In this document: positions 51,761-61,164 of the stretch, piece after piece
Layout of the letters: every line of letters begins with the position of its first letter
Numbering within the stretch: position 1 is the stretch's first letter
Assembly: GCA_020634245.1 (NCBI GenBank)
Contig: JACKCC010000017.1
Span: forward strand, 1-64,000
Origin: Ardenticatenaceae bacterium
GTDB taxonomy: Bacteria > Chloroflexota > Anaerolineae > Promineifilales > Promineifilaceae
DNA length: 64,000 nt
Direction: 5' to 3'
Translations under genes and position numbers: made by a program
The notes under the pieces: model-generated
What the model saw: only the letters and a program-made list of their open reading frames with translations
The model's database searches: none
What the model was told of the DNA's origin: nothing

Positions 51761-52712
51761 ATGGGAAACAATCAGCCCTTTATCGCAGGCCGGGGAAATC
51801 CTTTGTGGGTTTGTCGATGGCTGAAATCATTGATGCGGTCGAAGCGGCGTTTGGCGAAAAAGGCCACGGCCGTGTCGAAATGCCGCCGAAACCCGGCGTT
51901 CATCCCGGCGGTGGCGACAACTTCATCCATGCCACTTCATGCCCGCCGCTGGTTTGAAATCCGCCGGGGTCAAATGGAATGGCAATTGCAAAATCAAAAA
52001 CGGGGTCTGCCCTACATTACCGGTCTCACTCATTTGGTAACGATGTGGATACCGGCATACCATTAGCGGTGATGGATTGTGTCTGGATTACGGCGATGCG
52101 GACGGCGGCGGCGTCGGTCGTTGGCGCTAAATGTTGGCAGATCGTCCCTCTTGTTTATCCTGGTATTGCAGGCGCGGCCACATTGAAGCGTTCAATGTGG
52201 CCTTTCCTTTAAAAAGTATTAAACTATGATGTGGATGCAGCCGTCGCCAAGAATTTGCCGCCGAAATGAACGAACAGATTGGCCTGGATGTCGCCGTCGT
52301 TTCCACGCCGCGCGAAGCCGTCAGCGGCTGCGATTTGGTAGTTACCGCTGGTCCCATTTTGAAGCACCCGCACCAGACCATCAAGGCTGGCTGGCTGGAT
52401 GAAGGCGCGTTTGCTTCCCTGGTCGATTTCGATTCCTACTGGCATCCCGACGCCATGATGGAAGCGGCCAAATTCTGCACCGACGATGTGCCCCAACTGC
52501 GCCATTACCAATCCGCGGGCTACTTCCAGCAGATTCCGGCTATTCACGGTGACTTGGGCGAACTGGTCACCGGGCAAAAGTCTGGCCGGGAAACGGTTGC
52601 CGAGCGTACGATGACGGCCAATTTGGGGCTGGCGATGGACGATATGGCCGTCGCGCCGCTGATATACCAACGGGCTGTAGAAAAAGGGATGGGTACGTGG
52701 CTGCCTCTGTAA
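51761..52712 (+). pseudogene. Ornithine cyclodeaminase-like pseudogene
   Basis: Fragments in different frames: VGLSMAEIIDAVEAAFGEKGHGRVEMPPKPGVHP near 51820-51920, KRGLPYITGL, LAVMDCVWITAMRTAAAS near 52070-52120, then a damaged nucleotide-binding stretch around 52130-52230, and an intact end from 52266 (LDVAVVSTPREAVSGCDLVVTAGPI to GTWLPL). OCD/mu-crystallin proteins are NAD-dependent deaminases or reductases. The glycine-rich loop is lost, so no activity is expected. Confidence 0.85.
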
Positions 52713-53686
52713 TGGATAGCGTGAAGAAATCATCGGGGGGGGGCTTAACGCTGATTGTCCTGGCTGCGGCTTGTTGGTCGACATCCGGTTTGTTTATCAA
52801 CTATGTGGTGGCCGGCAGCGATTTTTCGGCCTGGGGACTGGCCTTTTGGCGCGAGGTGTTCACCGGCGCGTTTTTGTTTGCGGGCATTCGCCTGTTAAAG
52901 CCGTCTTTGCTGCGAGTTAAGCGGCGCGACTTGCCCTGGCTGGCAGCCATCGGCGGGTTGGGGATGGGCTTGCTGCACGTCACCTGGAATATGTCGGTTG
53001 TCGTCAATGGCATGGCTGTGGCCACGGTTTTGCAGTACAACGCGCCCTTTTTTGTGGCCGTTGTTTCCTGGCTGGTGTGGCGGGAGCCGCTAACGCGGCG
53101 CAAAGTGATGGCGGTGATTCTGGCGTTTGTCGGCACAATTTTGGTTTCCCAACTTGACTGGCAGGCCGGTTCGCAGATTACGATGAAGGGATTTTTGATT
53201 GGGCTGGGCACGGCCGTTTCCTTCAGCAGTATCAGTCTCTTCGGCAAAAAATTATCCAGTGATTACAACACGTGGACGATCCTTTTTTATACTTTTTTGT
53301 TTGGAACGCTGGCTCTACTGCCTTTTCAAATTGGCCGTCCGCTGCCGCACACCCTTAGCCTTGGTGCTGGTGCCGCCTTTTTCGGACTGATTCTGGTGCC
53401 TACAATTGTTGGTTACGCCTTTTACACGACTGGTTTGAACCGGTTGCAATCCAGTGTGGCCGTCATCGTCGCCACGATGGAAGTGCCTTTTGCGGCCATT
53501 GTGGCCTACCTGGCCTTTGGTCAGCGATTAGACGGCGGGCAAATTTTGGGAGCCATCCTGGTGATTAGCGGGGTTGTACTCCTTTCGTGGCCGCAGAAAA
53601 CGGCGAAGCCTGTTCCGGCGGTGGCTGTAGGCCGTTTGCCGCAGCCACCGGAAGTTGTGAACAGTGGCGATAAACCGTACAGTTGA
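52712..53686 (+). CDS. EamA/DMT family transporter
   Basis: 324 residues, ten membrane segments in two EamA repeats (VSWLVWREPLTRRKVMAVILAFVGTILVS and YLAFGQRLDGGQILGAILVISGVVLLS). The ATG shares its A with the TAA stop of the ornithine cyclodeaminase remnant; an in-frame GTG at 52697 is the alternative. Its stop overlaps the next start (TGATG). In view of the coupling to the old cyclodeaminase gene, an amino acid or related metabolite may be the substrate. Confidence 0.9.
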   Translation: MDSVKKSSGGGLTLIVLAAACWSTSGLFINYVVAGSDFSAWGLAFWREVFTGAFLFAGIRLLKPSLLRVKRRDLPWLAAIGGLGMGLLHVTWNMSVVVNGMAVATVLQYNAPFFVAVVSWLVWREPLTRRKVMAVILAFVGTILVSQLDWQAGSQITMKGFLIGLGTAVSFSSISLFGKKLSSDYNTWTILFYTFLFGTLALLPFQIGRPLPHTLSLGAGAAFFGLILVPTIVGYAFYTTGLNRLQSSVAVIVATMEVPFAAIVAYLAFGQRLDGGQILGAILVISGVVLLSWPQKTAKPVPAVAVGRLPQPPEVVNSGDKPYS

Positions 53687-54789
53687 TGCTGACTTTAGAG
53701 GAAATCACCAAGCAGTTTGACGGCCAGCCGGTGCTGCGTGGTATTTCGCTGGCGATAGATGCCGGGGAAGTGGTGGTTTTATTAGGCCCCAGCGGCTGCG
53801 GCAAGACGACCCTGCTGCGTATCATCGCCGGGTTGGAGCAGGCCGATAACGGCCGTATCCACCTCCACGATTCCGATCTGACCCAAATTCCCGTTCACCA
53901 ACGCGGTTTTGGCATGGTCTTCCAGGATTATGCCCTGTTTCCCCATAAAAATGTGTTCGACAACGTGGCTTTTGGCTTGAAGATGCTGGGTTGGGAACGG
54001 CCGTCTATCGAAGAGCGTGTGCAGCAGGTGTTGTCGTTGGTCGATCTGGCCGGTTTTGGCCAGCGGCCGATTCACGAACTGTCCGGCGGTGAGCAGCAGC
54101 GGGTGGCCCTGGCCCGTTCACTGGCCCCTGCGCCGCGCCTGCTTCTGTTGGACGAGCCGTTGGGCGCTTTGGATCGTGCCTTGCGCGAGCGGCTCATGCT
54201 CGATTTGCGGGGGATTTTGAAGCAAGCGGGTGGAGTCGTTGGGCGGCCGGAGGGGATTACGGCCGTGTACGTTACCCACGACCAGGCCGAAGCCTTTGCC
54301 ATCGCCGACCGAGTGGTGGTGATGAACAACGGCCGTATCGAGCAAGACGGCTCGCCAACCGACTTATACCGGCAGCCGGCGACGCCGTTTGTAGCCCGCT
54401 TTCTAGGTATGGATAATTTGCTCGATGCCGAAATTGCCAGTACCGCGCCGTTGTTGGTTCGTACTGCCGTCGGCGAATTTCGCGTAGCGAGTTTAGCAAC
54501 ACGAGAGAATCTAGCGGCGGTTTCCGCAAGGCAGCGGTGCATGCTTCTCATCCGGCCTGAGGCGGCCAGTCTGGTTGTGTCGGGCAGTGGGGTTGGGGAG
54601 AATGTAATTGACGGCCGTTTGCAAGACATTTCCTTTCGTGGCCGCTTCCAGATTGCAACGGTGGTTTTCCCGCCGTCAAATGTTGCGCTTAAGTTCGAAA
54701 TGGAAACGGCCGTTCCTTTATCAGCTCTTGGCGAGAACATTCGCATAGGCATTAACCCGCATCAAATCCAACTGTTAATAAGGGGTTAG
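53686..54789 (+). CDS. ABC transporter ATP-binding protein (FbpC/PotA-like)
   Basis: 367 residues. Walker A GPSGCGKTT, signature LSGGEQQRVALARSL, Walker B LLLLDEPLGALD, H-loop VYVTHDQAEAF, and a C-terminal TOBE-type domain (about 240-365). It belongs to the CUT1/iron/polyamine group and most likely once worked with the two-domain permease that is truncated upstream at 49099. The start ATG overlaps the TGA of the DMT gene. Confidence 0.92.
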   Translation: MLTLEEITKQFDGQPVLRGISLAIDAGEVVVLLGPSGCGKTTLLRIIAGLEQADNGRIHLHDSDLTQIPVHQRGFGMVFQDYALFPHKNVFDNVAFGLKMLGWERPSIEERVQQVLSLVDLAGFGQRPIHELSGGEQQRVALARSLAPAPRLLLLDEPLGALDRALRERLMLDLRGILKQAGGVVGRPEGITAVYVTHDQAEAFAIADRVVVMNNGRIEQDGSPTDLYRQPATPFVARFLGMDNLLDAEIASTAPLLVRTAVGEFRVASLATRENLAAVSARQRCMLLIRPEAASLVVSGSGVGENVIDGRLQDISFRGRFQIATVVFPPSNVALKFEMETAVPLSALGENIRIGINPHQIQLLIRG

Positions 54790-54899
54790 ATCATCGCCAG
54801 CCTGGTTGCTATTAAATTGGACGCAGGCGTATAATGTAATTGCCAAACCATTTGGTAAAACTACAAACAAGCATTTCATTTGTTTGTTAAGGAAAAAAT

Positions 54900-55967
54900 A
54901 TGTCAGTATTATGGTCAATCGGGGGCTTTTTTATTGTCTTGACCCCCATCGTATTAGTACATGAACTCGGTCATTTCCTGGCGGCGCGCCAGTCCAATAT
55001 TCGCGTGGAGGAGTTTGGTTTTGGTCTACCGCCCCGTGCCTTAAAAATCGCCGAGAAGAACGGAACAATTTATTCGCTTAACTGGATACCGTTGGGCGGT
55101 TTTGTGCGCCCGGCTGGAGAAGATGATCCCAATGTTGAAGGGGGATTGGCCGGCGCTTCCAAACGGGCACGATTTTTTGTATTGTCGGCCGGAGCCGGGG
55201 CCAACATGATCATGGCTTTCGTGATCTTTTGGATCGTTGGCCTTACCGGCGCGCCGGCAGTTGCCATTTCCGATGTGAAACCCGATTCTCCGGCCCAAAC
55301 GGCCGGGTTAATAACTGGAGATGTTGTCCTGGAAGTTGACGGCGTGAAAGCCGACAGTTCCCGTGTTATTGCCGATCCGATGTATGCTAAAGGCGGCCAA
55401 CCGGTGGAAATGCTTGTTTTACGCGATGGCCAGGAAATCCAGTTGACGGTGATTCCACGCGAATCTGGCGAATATGATCCGTCTACAGAAGGGCCAATTG
55501 GCGTTAGTCTGGCGTTGTCCGGCGGCGGCGAGCGTATTACACGCAACCCGTTTGAGGCGGCCGTTAGTGCCGGGACGTATATTGGTGATTACGTACATTT
55601 GTTTTTAAGTGTGCCGGGAATGTTGATTCGGGGTGAGTTGAGTCCCAGTGAGGCACGGCCGTTAAGCATTGTGGGTATCAGCCAGATTGCCGGCCAATCG
55701 GTGGAAGCCACTGCTTCGACGCGTGATTTGTTCCCGGTTTTGAACATGATTGCCTTTATCAATGTTGCCCTGGGTTTGACGAATTTACTGCCCATTCCGG
55801 CATTGGATGGGGGGCGCATTTTATTCGTATTGATCGAAGCTGTGCGCGGCCGCCGCATTGAACCGGAGCGGGAAGGTATGGTGCATGTTATTGGTATGCT
55901 TGTTTTGTTAGGCTTGATGGTGCTTCTGGTTGTGCAAGACCTTGTCAATCCGATAGTGCCTTTTTAA
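54900..55967 (+). CDS. rseP: RIP metalloprotease, site-2 protease RseP
   Basis: 355 residues. The zinc motif HELGHF in the first membrane helix, a PDZ domain (about 115-200: PAQTAGLITGDVVLEVDGV), and the second metal ligand region NLLPIPALDGGRILF near the C-terminus. It cuts membrane-embedded anti-sigma factors after a first cut outside; the two ECF/anti-sigma pairs of this window are possible clients. AAGGA lies 7 bp upstream of the ATG. The gene stands alone. Confidence 0.94.
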   Translation: MSVLWSIGGFFIVLTPIVLVHELGHFLAARQSNIRVEEFGFGLPPRALKIAEKNGTIYSLNWIPLGGFVRPAGEDDPNVEGGLAGASKRARFFVLSAGAGANMIMAFVIFWIVGLTGAPAVAISDVKPDSPAQTAGLITGDVVLEVDGVKADSSRVIADPMYAKGGQPVEMLVLRDGQEIQLTVIPRESGEYDPSTEGPIGVSLALSGGGERITRNPFEAAVSAGTYIGDYVHLFLSVPGMLIRGELSPSEARPLSIVGISQIAGQSVEATASTRDLFPVLNMIAFINVALGLTNLLPIPALDGGRILFVLIEAVRGRRIEPEREGMVHVIGMLVLLGLMVLLVVQDLVNPIVPF

Positions 55968-55975
55968 TAATTCGG

Positions 55976-56052
55976 ACGAAGCCTGAGCTTGTTAAAGGTT
56001 GGCAAATATTGGGCTTCGACAGGCTCAGCCACCAATTTCGACAGGCTCAGCC
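55976..56052. repeat. TTCGACAGGCTCAGCC-type repeats
   Basis: Three related copies (GAAGCCTGAGCTTGT, CTTCGACAGGCTCAGCC, TTTCGACAGGCTCAGCC), one inverted to the others, downstream of rseP. The same type forms a hairpin at 34041-34079. Confidence 0.8.
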
Positions 56053-56141
56053 CGCGTTACAGAGTGCTTCGTTTTTCAATTGATAACCGATGACCTGATA
56101 GAATATGATTTTGTCAGGTCTTTTTGCTGATTTGAGGAGTT

Positions 56142-57095
56142 ATGAAGGAAGAAAAACAAATCCCGTTTTTGTCTGTTTTAGAGCAATTGTTTACAGCCGA
56201 TCCGCTGCCTTTGGAGCTGTTATACCGGTTGTCGGATATGTCAGAGGCGGATGCAGCCGGTTTTTGGGCGGGGTGGACGGCCGTAGCCGATGAGCGGCGG
56301 CGGGTGATCGTTCGCCATCTGGCTGACATTAGTGAAGAAAATTATGTTGTTGATTTTTTGCCCGTTTTTGCCAAAACCATCAACGACCCGTTTGCGCCGG
56401 TACGGATAGCCTCGCTGGATGGCCTCTGGGATGCGACGAATGTGATGCTGATTCGCCCCATCATTCGCTTGATGCAGAATGATGTCGATGAGGAAGTTCG
56501 GGCGGCGGCGGCGGCGGCGCTGGCCCATTACGTTTTACTGGCAGAGTGGAATCAAATTCCTGTCCACTTATCGCCGACCATTGTGGAAGCGCTGCTGGCA
56601 GAATATGGCAAACCGGAAACGGCCGTTGCCGTGAAACGCTCGGCTTTGGAAGCTATGGGCGCGGCCAATCATCCCCGCGTGGCCAGTTTAATAGAAGAAG
56701 CATATGACAGTGCCGATTCAGACATGCAGTTAAGCGCCGTTTTTGCGATGGGCAGCAGTGCAGATCCGCGCTGGCTGCCTACCATCATTGGCGAAATGCA
56801 AAGCCCTTCCGAAAACATGCGGGCTGAAGCGGCACGGGCTGCCGGGGCGATTGGCGGCAGTGATGTGGTTGATGCGCTGGCCAATCTGTTGATGGACGAA
56901 GATTTGGTCGTGGCGTTAGCGGCGGTAGAGGCATTGGGTCAAATTGGCGGCGATCGTCCGACGGAACTGCTTCAAGGCTTGTTGGATGATTCTGACTTTG
57001 AAGATTTGCACGAAACCATTGAAGAAGTTTTGGAGGAAATGGCTCTGCTCAGCGGAGACGTTGATTTTGATTGGCTGGATGTGGATGAGGATTAG
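56142..57095 (+). CDS. HEAT-repeat protein
   Basis: 317 residues, acidic, all helical. Helix pairs of about 31 residues repeat: DPFAPVRIASLDGLWD, DEEVRAAAAAALAHYV, SDMQLSAVFAMGSSADPRW, SENMRAEAARAAGAIGG, DLVVALAAVEALGQIGG. HEAT repeats bind other proteins; the target is unknown. GGAG precedes the ATG. The next gene starts 8 bp before its stop. Confidence 0.88.
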   Translation: MKEEKQIPFLSVLEQLFTADPLPLELLYRLSDMSEADAAGFWAGWTAVADERRRVIVRHLADISEENYVVDFLPVFAKTINDPFAPVRIASLDGLWDATNVMLIRPIIRLMQNDVDEEVRAAAAAALAHYVLLAEWNQIPVHLSPTIVEALLAEYGKPETAVAVKRSALEAMGAANHPRVASLIEEAYDSADSDMQLSAVFAMGSSADPRWLPTIIGEMQSPSENMRAEAARAAGAIGGSDVVDALANLLMDEDLVVALAAVEALGQIGGDRPTELLQGLLDDSDFEDLHETIEEVLEEMALLSGDVDFDWLDVDED

Positions 57096-58275
57096 AGACT
57101 GGCGGATTTTAGAGCTGCTGGTCATTTTGTTTTTCGTGGCCGGCCAGGCAAACGCTCAATCTGATGAGACGGTTTCAACGGCTTCGGTTGAGTATGCTTT
57201 CGGCCAGTCGATGACGTTTGCGGTAACGGCCGTATCGCCTACCATCGTCGATCAAGCCACTTTGTTTGTTAGTGCGCCGGAACTGCCTAACACGCTGTCG
57301 GTTGTCATTGGTGTTTCGCCCGCGCGCGAAATCGAGGCCACCTATGTGCTGGATTTGTCGCAGGTGCAGCTAGCACCCTTTACAACTGTCACTTATTGGT
57401 GGGTGCTGCAATCAGGCAGCAGTGAAACGACGTTGGCGCAGCAGTCGGTCATTTATGAGGATAACCAATTTGAATGGCGTACAGCCGATCAGGATGGTAT
57501 TGTCGTTCATTGGACAGGCGACGATGCCGGTTTAGGGCAGTTGGGCCTGGACATTGTAGCTGAAGTGTGGCCCCGTTTGACGCGAATTGTTCCGGCAGAT
57601 GAAGCCGCTGCCCTGAACATTTATATTTATCCGTCGTCGGCCGATTTGCGGGCGGCGCTGCGCCTGACGGGGCGGGATTGGGTTGGCGCGCATGCCCATC
57701 CGGAACTGGGCGTGATTTTGGTGACGGCCGTTAACAGCCGCACCGCCGCCGCCGATTTGCGCCAGAGCATCCCCCACGAACTGACCCATTTCCTGTTGTA
57801 TCAAGCTGCCGGTTCAAACTACAAAAGCATCCCGGCCTGGTTTGGCGAAGGACTGGCGACGTTTGTGGAGAGTTCGACTAATCCAGGCTATGAGACGGTG
57901 TTGGCAACGGCCGTTAGCGACCAGACAACCATCCCGTTTGCCGAGTTGTGTCAGACTTTTCCGGCTGTAGAACAGCGCACTTTACTGGCCTACTCCCAAA
58001 GCGTCTCGTTTATTCGTTACCTCCAGGGGCGCTATGGCTCACAGGCGCTGCGTGATTTAACGGCCGCTTACGCCGACGGTCTGGACTGTGAATCCGGCGT
58101 TAGCCACGTCTTGCAAGAGTCCTTGACCGATCTGAACCAGGATTGGCTGCGCCAGCAGCAGCCCCGTTCACCGTTGGCTCAGTTTTGGCGCAATAACGGG
58201 TTTTGGCTGCTTTTATTGACCGGCGGTTTTGGGCTGGCAAGTTTGCTTGTCCTCAGGCCGGGGCGAAGGAATTAA
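57085..58275 (+). CDS. Secreted MA-type zinc peptidase
   Basis: 396 residues. Signal peptide (MRIRDWRILELLVILFFVAG...ANAQS), an outer region of about 110 residues, then a gluzincin-like domain with HELTHFLLYQAAG and the third ligand region IPAWFGEGLATFVES, and a C-terminal membrane helix. This matches the peptidase MA family (pfam13485). The start ATG at 57085 overlaps the end of the HEAT gene, so both are co-translated. Probably a membrane-bound envelope protease. Confidence 0.85.
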   Translation: MRIRDWRILELLVILFFVAGQANAQSDETVSTASVEYAFGQSMTFAVTAVSPTIVDQATLFVSAPELPNTLSVVIGVSPAREIEATYVLDLSQVQLAPFTTVTYWWVLQSGSSETTLAQQSVIYEDNQFEWRTADQDGIVVHWTGDDAGLGQLGLDIVAEVWPRLTRIVPADEAAALNIYIYPSSADLRAALRLTGRDWVGAHAHPELGVILVTAVNSRTAAADLRQSIPHELTHFLLYQAAGSNYKSIPAWFGEGLATFVESSTNPGYETVLATAVSDQTTIPFAELCQTFPAVEQRTLLAYSQSVSFIRYLQGRYGSQALRDLTAAYADGLDCESGVSHVLQESLTDLNQDWLRQQQPRSPLAQFWRNNGFWLLLLTGGFGLASLLVLRPGRRN

Positions 58276-58325
58276 TCATGAAGTCATGTGTCATGCGTGA
58301 CGCATGACTTCATGACGCATGACGA
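58276..58325. repeat. GTCATGCGTGACGCATGAC-type repeat
   Basis: AAGTCATG...CGCATGACTT forms an inverted repeat of about 14 bp with further CATGACG units. It begins directly after the stop of the peptidase gene and ends 8 bp before the TPR gene. Confidence 0.75.
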
Positions 58326-58333
58326 GGTAATTT

Positions 58334-58858
58334 ATGGAACAAGACCCACAAACACAAAAACGATTTGAAGCCCTCTTTCGCCGGGGAACAGAGATGCTCC
58401 ATCGGGGCAACACGGAACGGGCCATGCAGCTCCTGGAACGGGCATATCAACTTGACAAGACGCATGTGGATACGGCCGTTAACCTCAGCGGCGCATACAT
58501 CCTCAATAAAAAATTCAAGAAAGCAGTTGAAATTTTGGAGCCAATCAGCCAGCAGGAGCCGGATCATGCCATGATTTGGACGAATTTAGGGGCGGCTTAC
58601 CTGGGCAATCCCATCCTGGCGCGGGATGAAGAGCATCTTAAAGCGATTGCTGCCTTCAAAAAAGCGCTGGACATTAATCCCATTGCGCCGCACGTCGCCT
58701 ACAATCTCGGTTTGATTTACCGCGATCGGGGAGAATTGGAAGAGGCCATTCACTGGTTTGGCCGTGCCATCAAGGCCAATCCCAATGACCAGGATGCCCG
58801 CCGTATTCTGGCCCGCCTCAAAGATTCTTTGGCAAGCAGTAAACAATATCGGGAATAA
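58334..58858 (+). CDS. TPR-repeat protein
   Basis: 174 residues. Three to four TPR units, for example AMQLLERAYQLDKTHVDTAVNLSGAYI and AIAAFKKALDINPIAPHVAYNLGLIYRDRGELEEAIHWFGRAIKANPND. No signal peptide. It probably acts as a scaffold; it follows the HEAT and peptidase genes in the same direction and may be on the same transcript. Confidence 0.9.
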   Translation: MEQDPQTQKRFEALFRRGTEMLHRGNTERAMQLLERAYQLDKTHVDTAVNLSGAYILNKKFKKAVEILEPISQQEPDHAMIWTNLGAAYLGNPILARDEEHLKAIAAFKKALDINPIAPHVAYNLGLIYRDRGELEEAIHWFGRAIKANPNDQDARRILARLKDSLASSKQYRE

Positions 58859-58867
58859 GAATTTTTC

Positions 58868-58935
58868 CACGATTTCACCGATTTCGCAGATTAATAGCCT
58901 GTCAAAATCTGTGTAATCTGCGAAATCTGCGGATG
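58868..58935. repeat. Inverted block of the CACAGATTACGCAGAT repeat type
   Basis: CACGATTTCACCGATTTCGC on the left and GTGTAATCTGCGAAATCTGC on the right can pair around a short spacer. Downstream of the TPR gene; could end transcription by folding. Confidence 0.7.
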
Positions 58936-59099
58936 GATTTTTTGACACAATGTTAATGCCGATAATGTCTAGTAATCAGGAGCAAGGATTTCGACAAGCT
59001 CGGCGGGTATAGCTGCAATTTCCTGTAGAAAGTGTTAAGCCAACCTGTTAGGATTAGAGATGATACTGAGTTTACATCTCAACACGTACAGGATTTGTT

Positions 59100-60503
59100 A
59101 TGATTTCATCGCCCACAACCCACTCATTGAAATTTATCCCTTTTGCTGAACGGATGCAGGCCGAGGGACTGCCCCCTGTTTTCATTGACACGTTTGCCTA
59201 TTATTACGAACTGCTCGTGAATGGCGAGACTGGCCTCATCCCTGAAGCTGACATCGAGCCGGTTGCTTCTCTGCCTGATTCAGATCTGCTGCCCGATTCA
59301 TTGGTGGCAGTCGGGGAAGCGGCGAAAAGGAAAACGGCCGTTATCAAACTCAATGGCGGCCTGGGGACCGGCATGGGACTGGAAAAAGCCAAATCTTTGC
59401 TGCCCATTAAAGGCGACCTGACCTTCCTCGATGTCATCGCCCGCCAATCCAAACAGACCGGCGCGCCGCTCATTCTGATGAACAGCTTTGTAACCGAAGC
59501 TGATTCGCTGGCATTACTGCAAAAGTACGACCATCTGGCCAACAAGCTGCCGCTTAGTTTTGTGCAGCACAAAGAACCCAAAGTCCTGCAAGCCAATTTA
59601 TCCCCGGCAGAATGGCCGGCCGATCCGCAGTTAGCGTGGTGTCCGCCGGGTCATGGGGATATTTACGCGGCGTTGGTCACCAGCGGCACGCTGGCGGCGC
59701 TGCTCAATGCCGGTTACGAATACGTGTTTGTTTCTAATTCTGATAATTTAGGCGCGGTGCTGGACGGCCGTATCCTCGGTTATTTCGCCGAAAAAAACTT
59801 CCCCTTCATGATGGAAGTGGCCGACCGTACTGAAATGGACAAAAAAGGGGGGCATTTGGCGCAGCGACCTGATGGCCAATTGATTTTGCGTGAATCCGCC
59901 CAATGCCCGGCCGCCGACGAAGCGGCTTTTCAGGACATCACCCGCCACAAATATTTCAACACCAACAATTTGTGGATTAACCTGCTGGCTTTGCAGAAGG
60001 TGCTGGACGAGCAGGACAACATGCTGCGCCTGCCCATGATCCGCAACAGTAAGACAGTCGATCCGCGCGATCCGGCGTCGCCTAAAGTGTACCAGTTGGA
60101 AACGGCAATGGGGTCGGCGATTGCCGTATTTGCCGGGGCGGCGGCGCTGCGCGTACCTCGTGCCCGCTTTGCCCCTGTCAAAAAGACCGACGATTTGCTG
60201 GCCGTGCGCTCCGATGCCTACCTGCTGACCGGCGATGACCATGTCATTCCCAATCCGGCGCGCACAGTTGATTCCTTAACGGTCGAACTGAATGCGGCCC
60301 ACTATAAATTTGTCAACGATTTGGATGTGCGTTTTCCTTATGGCCCGCCCTCGCTGCTGGATTGTGAGAAACTTTCTATTAAGGGCGATTTTGTTTTTGG
60401 CGCGAACGTCGTGTGCCGGGGTGTGGTGGAGTTGGTGAATGTGGGGGGGACGGCCGTGTCCATCCCCGATGGCACCGTATTGTCAGGAAGTTATCGGTAC
60501 TAA
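59100..60503 (+). CDS. UTP-glucose-1-phosphate uridylyltransferase (eukaryote-like UDPGP family)
   Basis: 467 residues. The nucleotide loop reads KLNGGLGTGMGLEKAKSLLPI, with FVQHKEPKVL, WCPPGHGDIY and FVSNSDNLGA further on, all typical of the UGP2-like family rather than GalU. A C-terminal left-handed helix-like part follows. It makes UDP-glucose, the donor for glycolipids and glycans, and so feeds the glycosylation genes of the window. It is closed by a terminator at 60516-60552. Confidence 0.93.
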   Translation: MISSPTTHSLKFIPFAERMQAEGLPPVFIDTFAYYYELLVNGETGLIPEADIEPVASLPDSDLLPDSLVAVGEAAKRKTAVIKLNGGLGTGMGLEKAKSLLPIKGDLTFLDVIARQSKQTGAPLILMNSFVTEADSLALLQKYDHLANKLPLSFVQHKEPKVLQANLSPAEWPADPQLAWCPPGHGDIYAALVTSGTLAALLNAGYEYVFVSNSDNLGAVLDGRILGYFAEKNFPFMMEVADRTEMDKKGGHLAQRPDGQLILRESAQCPAADEAAFQDITRHKYFNTNNLWINLLALQKVLDEQDNMLRLPMIRNSKTVDPRDPASPKVYQLETAMGSAIAVFAGAAALRVPRARFAPVKKTDDLLAVRSDAYLLTGDDHVIPNPARTVDSLTVELNAAHYKFVNDLDVRFPYGPPSLLDCEKLSIKGDFVFGANVVCRGVVELVNVGGTAVSIPDGTVLSGSYRY

Positions 60504-60515
60504 AGCGATTTTTAA

Positions 60516-60552
60516 AATGGTTCAATCTTGAGCGGTTGAACCATTCTTGTTT
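60516..60552 (+). terminator. Rho-independent terminator after the UDPGP gene
   Basis: AATGGTTCAA/TTGAACCATT, perfect 10-bp stem (60516-60525, 60536-60545), 10-nt loop, then CTTGTTTT. It also serves the convergent gene that ends at 60552. Confidence 0.9.
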
Positions 60553-61103
60553 TATCCCCTGCGCCGGCCCAACAGGCTGGCAATCCCGCCCACAATAACA
60601 AACAACAGCCCGACACCCACCAGCGCAAACTTGGGTATGGCGCACCAGCGCGCCACTGTTGGCCACAGCGTCAATTCAGACCCCAGCAAAACCCGAATCA
60701 GAGCATAATTTTCCAGGTAATCGAGAAAGGCGGCGAGCAGCAGCCCCCAGGCCAGCCAGATACCCAACCGGTAAACCAGCCCGTCCTGTGGCGACAGCGC
60801 CCGCGCCGCCAACACACAGCCCAGGCCAATACTGCCCGCGTAGGCAAACAAAAAGAGAAAATCCAGTCCCAAACTCAAACCGGCAAAGACCTGCCCCCTG
60901 GCTCCCCACGAATCCAGAATGGCGCGGGCGGTGGGCATATCACCGGCAAATTCGTAGGAGACAATGCCACTTGGCGCGGCATCGGTCACCAGCGGCCCGC
61001 CGATGATTTGCAAACAAACCATCACGACAACGGTCAAGGCGGCCATAAAGATGAAAACAGGTTTTTGTTTTTCGGCAGCTATCCAATCAAATGGGGTTTT
61101 CAT
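60552..61103 (-). CDS. Membrane protein of unknown function
   Basis: 183 residues with four to five membrane segments (about 20-40, 70-95, 105-125, 130-150, 155-175). ATG at 61103 is preferred because GAGGA lies 6 bp upstream. The C-terminus is Arg-rich. No family recognised with confidence. Confidence 0.75.
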   Translation of the reverse strand: MKTPFDWIAAEKQKPVFIFMAALTVVVMVCLQIIGGPLVTDAAPSGIVSYEFAGDMPTARAILDSWGARGQVFAGLSLGLDFLFLFAYAGSIGLGCVLAARALSPQDGLVYRLGIWLAWGLLLAAFLDYLENYALIRVLLGSELTLWPTVARWCAIPKFALVGVGLLFVIVGGIASLLGRRRG

Positions 61104-61164
61104 ACGATTCCTCACAATATAGAGGCGGTTCGCGAACCGCCTCCACCGAATAAACCATTTAGGA

